Below, piece after piece: positions 31,734 through 40,100 of a DNA stretch of 52,483 bases (the stretch's first letter is position 1; every line of letters begins with the position of its first letter). The stretch covers positions 1-52,483 of the forward strand of contig CAYLNH010000014.1 of assembly GCA_964384625.1 (NCBI GenBank), in the 5' to 3' direction. The DNA is from CAYLNH01 sp964384625. Lineage in GTDB: Bacteria; Verrucomicrobiota; Lentisphaeria; JABSQK01. Under the pieces are notes generated by a model. It was not told the origin of the DNA and did no database searches. It saw only the letters and a program-made list of their open reading frames with translations. Position numbers and translations under genes: made by a program.

Positions 31734-34012
31734 GCGTCCATGAGTTGATGGTCAAGGGCAAAGGTATTGCCGGCCGTGGTCTCGATTTGGATGCGTCCGT
31801 CGCAATAGGTCCAGGATGCGAGCTTCTCTGTATCCGGCTGAAGCGCGCAGAGGGCCATGGGCTGGTCCGGCACACAGAGGTGTTTTCGTTCAGCTTTTTC
31901 GGCGTGGCCGATGGGGAACGGGATGCACAGGCGAAGGTCCAGCGTGCCGTTGTCAGCGAACGGCGTGCAGTCGAGAATGCCCGGCACCAACTGCGACCGG
32001 ATCGCCTTGGACAGGTCGACGTCCGTTCCGTTAATCTGCAGTTGGGCGCGTTCCGTCAGGCCGCGCGGTAACCGCAACTGCGGCCGCGCCAAGCCATCGA
32101 GATTGATCGTCCGGGTGAAACACCAGAGTGATGTGATCGGCGTATCCTCCTGAAACCAGGGGAAGGCGCCGGGATGGATCGCGTAGGTTTCTCCGGTCGG
32201 TTCTGCAGCGGCGTTGTCCCGGGTGTCAATCGGCCAGGCGCGCCAGCCGTCGCTCAGGACCTCCTTCGTTTCGAGTGCCATGGTGGGCCACAAGACCCAG
32301 AGCCAGCGCGCTTCGGTAGAAGAATGGATCGCAAAGTCGATGCGGTCACTACGGCCGTCCGGTTCCCTGGGATAGCCGTCCACGCGTGTGATCTCGACCT
32401 TTGTTGGAGCCAGCAGAGAGCGCATCTGCAACAGGGCTCCCTCTGCCGTCGCAACGTCAACACCGTCATTTGCCGGGCTGACATTCGGCCGGAACCACCA
32501 GCGACTGGTGAACGAATGTTCCGCACTGAACGCAGCGAAGTCTTCGACGACCCAAAACCGGTTGTCGACCAGCCGACTGGCACGTCGGACGGTCCGGCAA
32601 TCGTCGTAGACGTTCCGGTAGAGATTGGTCACGTCGCCGACAATTCCGGGGCCGTTGAAACTGCGTTCAACAAGGCGGCATTGGCCATAATTGGACCTGG
32701 GCCGGAGACCTTCGTCGCCGTCAACCAGGATGGCGTTATGACTGCCGCCGCAGCCGCGGGAGAGATTGATGTGTTGGAAGGAGCCGGCGCCGAAGTTGCG
32801 TTCGTACACGGCGCCGTCGTACTGCAGGTGTGGGCTTTTGTCGCCGCCGCTGCCGTCGGCTGAGAACGGGATGCCCTGATGCACAAGAATCAGGCTGTTG
32901 GGATTCACGTGTGCCCGGCAGCACATGGATCCGGTCTCGTCCCACATCTGCATCAGGTAGTTCTCGCCCTTTGGATCCACGATGGTCGCGCCCAGTTCTT
33001 CGTTTCCCCAACCGGTCCAGGACGAGTCCTGTGGGACTGCAATGTCAGCGGGCCAGTAGACCAGGGTCCAGATGGTTTCGTCAAACCCCCAGCCGGACGA
33101 GTCGGAGTTGATGCGGGACCAGTTTGCCGCGTGCTCCAGGATGTGGAGGCAATGGGTGTCGCGTGTCTTGTTGGCGAGGTAGGCAATGGGGAAGCGAACG
33201 CCGAACTGGTAGCCGTAGTCGTCCCACGGCAGCAGCAGCCCGCCGGGCATCCACAGCCGCATCGTCATGGTTAGAATGTCTTGGGTCGAGGTGCCGTTCG
33301 GTGCGAGTGGTTCAGCAAACATCTCCCGGCCGTGCATGCGGTTGAGGACCTCATTCAGAAAGGGGGCGGCGAAGGCAACGATGAGTCCCTGATAGGTACT
33401 GCCTTCGCCGCTGTAACCGGTCTTCGGCATGCCGCCGATCATGGCTTCGAGGCGCTGTGCGGCTTCCTCGCGCATCTTGCGGGCGATATTCCCGCCGCCC
33501 GGGCCGTTGGCGAAGATATCGCCGACGACAAACGACGAGAGCGCCAGGGAAGCGGCCTGGTTGTCGACACATTCAGGGTAGGGCTTGATCAGCAGTCCGG
33601 AGTGATGATCGCGAAACTGGATCAGGAGGAATTCAGCCGCGATCCGGTCGGCTTCGTCGGTGTCGTAGAAACCGCATTGCCGCAGGAGATCAAACCACAA
33701 CGCCCAGCGGCAATGGGGGAAGGCGAAGCACCAGATATTGAAGAGGTAGCCGGAACTGCCGGCGTCGCGGGCGCCGTCGAGGTAGTTGCGGATTGCCTGC
33801 TTTGCCGCGGCAATCATCTCGTCGTCCTGTTCCATGGCGGCAACGAACGGCAGGAACCACGGATTGCCCTCGGGGTTGGTATGCGCCAGGCGCTTGATGC
33901 AGCGCCAGACATCGGCCATACGGCCGGAGGCATTGGCGAGTTTGGTTCGCAGGTCAGCCCGCGGTAACAGGCACTGAGCCAGGGCAGTTGTCTGAGTCTG
34001 AGGAGTATTCAT
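31730..34012 (-). CDS. heparinase II/III-like polysaccharide lyase family protein
   Basis: A 760-residue protein with the layout of heparinase II/III and alginate-lyase families. A helical (alpha/alpha) toroid covers roughly residues 1-330 (with WFLPFVAAMEQDDEMIAAAKQAIRNYL and the GYSGEGSTYQGLIVAFAAPF loop). A beta-sandwich follows, with CCRAHVNPNSLILVHQGIPF and SHNAILVDGDEGLRP, where the conserved HN of the family is seen. Members cleave uronic-acid polysaccharides by beta-elimination. No signal peptide is obvious, so the substrate may be imported oligomers. The start is set at the ATG at 34012 because the extension to 34174 overlaps the upstream pseudopilin gene and has no homology. The ribosome site is poor. 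Confidence 0.68.
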   Translation of the reverse strand: MNTPQTQTTALAQCLLPRADLRTKLANASGRMADVWRCIKRLAHTNPEGNPWFLPFVAAMEQDDEMIAAAKQAIRNYLDGARDAGSSGYLFNIWCFAFPHCRWALWFDLLRQCGFYDTDEADRIAAEFLLIQFRDHHSGLLIKPYPECVDNQAASLALSSFVVGDIFANGPGGGNIARKMREEAAQRLEAMIGGMPKTGYSGEGSTYQGLIVAFAAPFLNEVLNRMHGREMFAEPLAPNGTSTQDILTMTMRLWMPGGLLLPWDDYGYQFGVRFPIAYLANKTRDTHCLHILEHAANWSRINSDSSGWGFDETIWTLVYWPADIAVPQDSSWTGWGNEELGATIVDPKGENYLMQMWDETGSMCCRAHVNPNSLILVHQGIPFSADGSGGDKSPHLQYDGAVYERNFGAGSFQHINLSRGCGGSHNAILVDGDEGLRPRSNYGQCRLVERSFNGPGIVGDVTNLYRNVYDDCRTVRRASRLVDNRFWVVEDFAAFSAEHSFTSRWWFRPNVSPANDGVDVATAEGALLQMRSLLAPTKVEITRVDGYPREPDGRSDRIDFAIHSSTEARWLWVLWPTMALETKEVLSDGWRAWPIDTRDNAAAEPTGETYAIHPGAFPWFQEDTPITSLWCFTRTINLDGLARPQLRLPRGLTERAQLQINGTDVDLSKAIRSQLVPGILDCTPFADNGTLDLRLCIPFPIGHAEKAERKHLCVPDQPMALCALQPDTEKLASWTYCDGRIQIETTAGNTFALDHQLMDA

Positions 34013-34043
34013 TGGCGGGGCGACTTGGCTTTCGAATGCTGTG

Positions 34044-34967
34044 CTATGGCAGGTTGCCACGCGTTGTTGAAGAGATGAACTCGGCGTGGAGGTCGCCGTA
34101 GAGATAGTTGCGGCTGTAGTATAGAATATCCGGGTTGGATCCGACGAACCCCCAGTCCATCTGACCGTTGCCATAGCCGATGGCGGCGTAGGACTCGATC
34201 GGTTTGAAGCCGTGGGGCTCCTTGATCAAGAGGTTGGTCTTGTCGTACATCGACGGGCAGGCGAGAAAAGCGATCTCACTGTAATCATGCCCCTTGGCCC
34301 CGTCACGGTTGTAGCGGATGCCCCACGTCACGCGGTTGGCGGCGTTGCCGTGGTGCCAGCCCATGCGGAAGAGACCGGACAGCGAGCTGTTGTTGCCGAT
34401 GGTGTTATACTTGCTGTGCGGTCCGTTGTAGACGTAGACACCCGTCGTGCGTCCGGCCCATTCGTAGCCGCCGGGCAGGTTGCCCGGGCATTTACTGATT
34501 TCGATCGGTTTGCCGTTGTCGTGCGGCAGATAGCCGTCTGCGGCGGCGCGATGCCAGGCGCCGTTCTGCGTGCCGCTGATGGACGGGAATGCGTCTGAGC
34601 GGTTGGGGACGTAGGTTGAGTTCCAAGCCGTTGCCGGTGGGCCGCCGATCATGCGGCCGCCACATTCATCGCCCCAGTTCCAGGAAGTCGCCATGATGCC
34701 GTTGTCGTAGTTCGTCGGGTATTCGCTCTGGTCCGAAGCGTAGTTGTTGAGTGCGATACCCATCTGGCGCATATGGTTCATACACGTGACGGTGATTGCC
34801 TTGTCTTTGGCCTTGCTCAGCGCTGGGAGCAGCATGGCTGCGAGAATACTGACAATGGCCACCACGACCAGGAGTTCGATCAGCGTGAAGTCACAACTTC
34901 GTGCCCTTCCTGTTCCTTGTCCTATTCCGTCCCATCCAGATGCTGACCGGTTTTGCTTTGCTTGCAT
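34044..34967 (-). CDS. pseudopilin-like protein with prepilin N-terminal helix
   Basis: A 307-residue protein. After a 26-residue basic leader comes CDFTLIELLVVVAIVSILAA, the type IV prepilin/pseudopilin methylation helix. The residue before Phe+1 is Asp rather than the usual Gly, while Glu+5 is kept. The rest is a globular domain of the kind expanded in Lentisphaerae and planctomycetes, ending with LYGDLHAEFI in place of the common DGH motif. Such proteins are presumed inner-membrane or type II-secretion-like components. It lies between another pseudopilin and the polysaccharide lyase, all on one strand, so it belongs to the same operon. No good ribosome site is seen. Confidence 0.85.
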   Translation of the reverse strand: MQAKQNRSASGWDGIGQGTGRARSCDFTLIELLVVVAIVSILAAMLLPALSKAKDKAITVTCMNHMRQMGIALNNYASDQSEYPTNYDNGIMATSWNWGDECGGRMIGGPPATAWNSTYVPNRSDAFPSISGTQNGAWHRAAADGYLPHDNGKPIEISKCPGNLPGGYEWAGRTTGVYVYNGPHSKYNTIGNNSSLSGLFRMGWHHGNAANRVTWGIRYNRDGAKGHDYSEIAFLACPSMYDKTNLLIKEPHGFKPIESYAAIGYGNGQMDWGFVGSNPDILYYSRNYLYGDLHAEFISSTTRGNLP

Positions 34968-35029
34968 CGGGGTCGCCTGTTTGTTGGGTTGATCTTTCGC
35001 AGGTGATCAGGGAATCCCGCAGAGCGGTT

Positions 35030-35773
35030 TCAAAACCATGACTGAAACGTTGCCACGCCCTCGGGGGCCTGCGCGTTCTTGGTCCAGCGGCCGCCGCCCG
35101 TCCATTTCATGTGAAACTCGCCGTTGTTGGGATGGTTACCTCTGACAAAGATCGAGTCCGGCGGGAAGTAGGCGCATTCGGCGGGCAGCCAATCGCTGGA
35201 GAGATCGATCCATTCCCCATGCATGTCCAACCATACGGCGTTGCCGCCCTGCGGGTTGAAGGGCACATGATTGCTGCTGTCGATGCGACGATGGGCATAG
35301 GAGTCGGAATACGTCGTGTTCAGCACGACCCGATCCAGCCACAGACACCAATTGCCCGGATAGCGATTCTCAGCTTTTTCCACCATGCCCAGAGTCAGGT
35401 CCACCCAGGGCCCGCCGTTGTAGGCGGACGTGTTGATGCCGGGGGTGTAATCGCGGCGTTGCGGGCCTCGGTTGGAGGGGCACTTGAGCATGTTTCGGTC
35501 GGCCGCGACCCATTGCTCGACCAGTTCGGGAACGGCATCATCCCAGGCGTTGCCGTCCCGATGCGACCCGGCCGCGTCAGCGTGCGGGAGCGAGCCGTCA
35601 TGGTCCTCCGCATACATGATCGTGCCCAGCGCCAGCTGTTTGAGTTTGCCCAGGCAGACAATCCGCCGGGCACTTTCTTTGGCTTTGCTCAGCACCGGCA
35701 GGAGCATGGCCGCGAGGATGGCGACGATCGCCACGACGACCAGAAGCTCAATCAGTGTGAATGCCCGCTTCAT
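35030..35773 (-). CDS. pseudopilin-like protein with prepilin N-terminal helix
   Basis: A 247-residue protein beginning MKRAFTLIELLVVVAIVAIL. The prepilin methylation helix is canonical except that Ala, not Gly, precedes Phe+1. After the helix comes the ALSKAK-like basic stretch (SKAKESARRIVCLGKLKQLALGTIMYAEDHDG) typical of the family. Near the end, GGNAVWLDMHGEW replaces the usual GGNxxxxDGHxxW. The ATG at 35773 lies inside the end of the GntR gene (ATGA, 35770-35773), and AGGAG is well spaced within that gene. This physical coupling to a regulator is unusual and is repeated with the LacI gene at 50 kb. Confidence 0.88.
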   Translation of the reverse strand: MKRAFTLIELLVVVAIVAILAAMLLPVLSKAKESARRIVCLGKLKQLALGTIMYAEDHDGSLPHADAAGSHRDGNAWDDAVPELVEQWVAADRNMLKCPSNRGPQRRDYTPGINTSAYNGGPWVDLTLGMVEKAENRYPGNWCLWLDRVVLNTTYSDSYAHRRIDSSNHVPFNPQGGNAVWLDMHGEWIDLSSDWLPAECAYFPPDSIFVRGNHPNNGEFHMKWTGGGRWTKNAQAPEGVATFQSWF

Positions 35774-36891
35774 GACACGCTCCTGTGGATGTCGTCCAAA
35801 ACCACGTCGTCTTCGACTTCGTGGTCGAATTGAGCTGTCAGCGTCACGCTTTCCGCCGGCTGCCCCAGTCGTTGCCGGTCGATGATCCGGATGCCGGCGG
35901 CGACGACTTTACGAATGTCGAAGCCGATGCGTTTGGTCGGCAGATGGCTGGGCAGCGACCAGGGGAAGTTGCAGTGGGAGACGGTTTCCAATGGGCTCTC
36001 CTCGCGCACACCCGCTTCCAGCAGTCCCGCGGTCGCCATCGGTACCAGGTTGTCGTCCAGGATAAAGAGGGCGTCGGGGTAGTCCGTCTGACCGGGCCGC
36101 ATCATCAGGTGGCAGACCTGGGCGACACAGGTCGCGGGGGCGTACGGTTGACGCTGGACCCAGTACGGCCGGGTCCGCATGCCGCGCGCCGTGATCCCCG
36201 AGGTGACGTAGTCAAGCTGTTCGTCGGACAGTACGGCCAGGGCGAGGACGGCGATGTCGCGGTGGCCGCGATCAGCCAGGTAGTTCAGCGCCCGGTCATA
36301 CATCGACAGATTGTCCATGCCGATCGTGCCGAACCCCGGCGCCGGACCGAGATGGACCGCCACCCGCGGCAGCGTGTCGTTGTCGATAATCTCCGTGCCG
36401 GACAGTTCATGCGGGAAACTGGGGAAGATCAACCCCGCCAGACGATGGTTGCGGACGTCGTCGAGCATCTCAGGGAAAGCGCTGCCGTTCCGGTCGGGAG
36501 CGATGTTGTGATAAAAACGGAAACGGCGGTCGAAACGATCGCTGAAACCGCGGGCGGCATTGGCCATGGCCGTCCAGTAATGCGCCCAATTCGGACTGGC
36601 CGGCGACGAGGGAAACCCGATGCCGTACTGAAAGAGGTGTGGCGGGCACTCCGCCACGAACGTGCCGCTGCGGTCGCGCGAGGTCAGATAGCCGTCGGCA
36701 ATCAACCGGTCCACGGCTTGCTGCACGGTCACTGCTCCCGCCTTGAAGCGTCTGATCAGCTCGGTGCGCGCCGGCAGCTGTTCGCCGGGCTCAAACGTGC
36801 CTTCCAGGATCTCCCGGCGCAGCGTGCTGAGGATCAGGCTGCGCTTCACCGGCGGCCGTCGTTTCCTCGTTTTTTGCTTTATCTGATTCAT
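35770..36891 (-). CDS. GntR-type regulator with LacI-like effector domain
   Basis: A 373-residue regulator. The N-terminal winged helix is GntR-type (KRSLILSTLRREILEGTFEPGEQLPARTELIRRF, then VTVQQAVDRLIADGYLTSRDRSGTFV). The remaining 270 residues look like a periplasmic-binding-protein/LacI fold (RLAGLIFPSFPHEL, YLADRGHRDIAVLAL, PDALFILDDNLVPMATAGLLEAG), the arrangement of AraR-like sugar repressors. It heads the leftward polysaccharide operon and is divergent from paralogue C, so it probably controls both from the intervening region, where shared sequence elements are found. It overlaps the pseudopilin gene downstream by ATGA. Confidence 0.88.
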   Translation of the reverse strand: MNQIKQKTRKRRPPVKRSLILSTLRREILEGTFEPGEQLPARTELIRRFKAGAVTVQQAVDRLIADGYLTSRDRSGTFVAECPPHLFQYGIGFPSSPASPNWAHYWTAMANAARGFSDRFDRRFRFYHNIAPDRNGSAFPEMLDDVRNHRLAGLIFPSFPHELSGTEIIDNDTLPRVAVHLGPAPGFGTIGMDNLSMYDRALNYLADRGHRDIAVLALAVLSDEQLDYVTSGITARGMRTRPYWVQRQPYAPATCVAQVCHLMMRPGQTDYPDALFILDDNLVPMATAGLLEAGVREESPLETVSHCNFPWSLPSHLPTKRIGFDIRKVVAAGIRIIDRQRLGQPAESVTLTAQFDHEVEDDVVLDDIHRSVS

Positions 36892-37128
36892 ATTTTATCT
36901 TATAATATATGTATTAGTATTGGTCGAGTTGGTTTTGATGTCAAGGGGATTTGGGTGGATTTCGCCGTTATTTTGTGCCTGAAACGGGTTGGTTTTGAGG
37001 TAAATCCGGGAACTTTCCGTTGATTTCGACCTCTAATTCATATAAGATATGTTTCAATGAAACCAGACAAGCGACGGGCGGAAGAGTTCCATGCATCCCC
37101 GGACGTTTCGAAATGAAGGACAAGATCA
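36892..37128. promoter_or_regulatory. divergent control region between the GntR gene and paralogue C
   Basis: The 9-mer TATAAGATA appears close to each start: minus strand at 36896-36904, plus strand at 37041-37049 inside the palindrome CATATAAGATATG (37039-37051). A second element, GTTGGTTTTGA, is present twice at 36929-36939 and 36989-36999, exactly 60 bases apart. A TTGACA box (36939-36944, minus strand) could serve the GntR promoter. TTGATT-N17-TAAGAT (37020-37048, plus strand) could serve paralogue C. Operator roles are inferred. Confidence 0.5.
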
Positions 37129-40100
37129 ATGCCGAGATTTCAGCTTTTCCTCTCCATCTGTATGCTCGCCGCGGGGCTGGGGTCGGGTCTGTCGGCGCAG
37201 ATAGCGCCGGACCAGATTGATCTGGCTTCCTGCCGTTTGATTTTCAAGAACGGCGAGACAGCGGCGCCGCCCGAGCTGGTGAAAGCGGCTTTGGGGGTGG
37301 CAGCGACGTCCGCCGGCGACACGTGGTCGTCGTTGATGCGTTCAAAGTATCGGGCTACGCGGGGGACCGATTTTTCCCTGGTGATTGCTTTGAAACAGGC
37401 ACAGACCTTCCACTCACTGATCTGCTCGGAAGACCGTGTGCGATATTTGAAAAGCGCCGCCGCTTATCCGGGGGACCGGTCAAAGCCGGCGCAATGGCAG
37501 GAACTGAAGGCGCCGCCGCATCAGGGAACGCCGTATGTGATCCCGCTGGCCCAGCCGGCCAAATCTCGTGTGTTCGTCATTGTGGGCAGGGTGAACTGGC
37601 GGGGCGGCACACCGCCGCCGGCCTTGCGGTTTTCGGCCAAACGCCTGTTCAATGCGTCCCCCGTGGCGATCTTCAACGCGGAGAGCGAATACACGCTGAA
37701 ACCGGACATGGGTCCGCCCCGGACCTATGCCGCGGCGGACCTTGCCCGCGGCGGCACCTGGATCAACGTCGGGCCGGACAAGAAGACGAACAATCGGATT
37801 CTGCGGCCGCCGATCAGCAAGTTCCACCCCGCCTGGCTGGTACTTTCCTGGGCCGAGGCGCGAACGGTTTCGGGCCTCGTCCTGCGCAGCAACATCCGGG
37901 ATGTGAAGCTCTATGCCTTTCGGGGCAAGGCCGGTGTGAACCCGGCTATTGCGGACAAGAGCGACTGGAAGCTGCTGCGGCCGAAACGGGTGCCGCCCGC
38001 GAAGCGCCTGCCGGAGGCCCGGCAGTTCTCGTTTCCGCCGGTCAAGACGCGCGGCATCCGCCTGGTTATCCTCGAGACGACAGACAAGGCGGTCTGCAAG
38101 GTTAACGGGCTCACCACGATTACGGAGCTGGGCGACGGCCCGATCCCCGACGCGACGGCTGCCGCCGACTTGCCGCCGTACAGGATCTCGTACAATCTGG
38201 CTGAGCGGCGAATCGTGACCATGGTGGTCAACGACCTGCAGGGCCGGCGTGTGCGCAATGTCATGGCCCGTCGCGACCGGCCGGCCGGGGCCGTCAGTGA
38301 GCCCTGGAATCTGAAGGACGAAGCCGGGCAATACATCAAGCCCGGCAAATACCGCTTTACGGCACTGTCGCATCCGGGTCTGGAGTTGCGCTACCAGATG
38401 ACGCCCTATCCGAATGTGGACATGTACGCGCCGCAGAACGCGCCGTGGAGCACCGGGCATAACGGCACCGGCGGTTGGCTGGCCGACCACTCGTACTGCC
38501 AGGCCCTTTGTACGGCCGGCGACCGCATTTATGTTGGGTCGCCGTGTGCTGAGGACGGTCTGGCGATGTTCGAAGCCAACCTGCTCGGCCAGAAACTCTG
38601 GAGCCGTCACAACTTCATCGCCTGGACCGGTCCGCAACGGATGACCAGCAACGGCAAGGAGGTGTTTGTCCATGCCGGCAAGGGAGCCCGGGATCACATT
38701 TGGGCAGTGGACATCAAGACGAAGAACACCCGAACCGTGTGGGAGCCGAAGTCCACGTCCACTCGCAAGCGCGGCATCAAGGGGATGGTGGCGACAGGCG
38801 ACACGCTGTTTCTCGCGGTGCGCGGTGAGTATCGCTGGTTGGTCAATGCTTTTGGCGCGGCGGACGTTGATATCCGGAACTGCTATCCGAAGTACAAAGC
38901 CAAGACAAAACGCGACGATCGGTATGCACCGGATTCACAGGTGGACTTCAAGCGGCTGTTCCGGTTGACCGGGACGCCGCCGGGCCAGCGCCAGGGGTTA
39001 ACCTATATCACCTCCACTCGCGGTCCGCGGGCCCAGCAGCACGCGGTGCTGGCCTGCAAACGGCCGGTACCGATCGGCAGTCTGGTGTTCCCGATGTTCA
39101 AGTCCAGGGAGATCAGTTTGCGGCTCAGTGTGCTGAAGCCCGACGCCAAGTATCCTCCCGATCCGGAACGCAATGAGGACTGGCAGAAACTCGATCTCGA
39201 CGAAGCCGGCGGCTGGAGCGTCGTTGCCGCGCCGCCGAAGACTTCGACCCGGGCGTTGCGGATCACGTTTGTCAAAGGCGAGGACGACGAACTGGCGGAC
39301 ATCATGCTGGACGAAGATGCCGCCGGCGACGCCTGGGAAGGGCGTCTGGAAGGCATGACAATCCTGCGGCGCCGCTACAAGAACCTGTTCTACACCGCCA
39401 AGGTCCGGGTCAATTCCGGCACCGTCTCGAAGGGCGGCGTCTGGGACGCCGAACGCAAGCTTCCGCTGAGTCCGGAGAATCCCGGGATTTACGTGTTGGA
39501 GTGGGCGGCCAAGCAGAAGCTGCGTGGTCTTGCGGTGAAGGAGATTGACGGCCGGGAGATGCAGGTAGATGTGTTTACCGGGCCGGCCGGCGCCAGGGTC
39601 GACCTCGAGGACGACAAGCATTGGGAGCAGGTCGGAAGCTATATTCAGGCGCGTCGCTATTACTATCATCCGGATCCGAACTGCAATGCCAATGCCCGTT
39701 ATATGGACGGTTATGTTGATTTCGGTGACGAGTACGAGACGCGCGCAATCCGGTTGCGGGTGGTGTCGCAGTATGTCGTCCGAAAAGACGGCCGCGCGGG
39801 ACAATACGGCGTGCGTGAAGATCGCGGCGGGAAGGAACTCGACCCGACGCGCTGCCGGATTTACGGCGTGGCGCCGCTGCAGTATCTGGGCGGCGATACC
39901 CCGGTCGACCCGCGGATCGCCGAACGCATTGAGGAGTTCGACGTGGCGGCCGGCAAGGTGACGTGTGAGGTCCACGTGCCGCAGCCGGGATACATGAACA
40001 TAAATGCCAAGGGCGAGTTATTCGTCATCTCCGCCGGTCGGCTTTGCCGTCTGGAGTGGCCGTCCGGCAAGGTGACGCCGTTTCCCTGCGACGCGAAACG

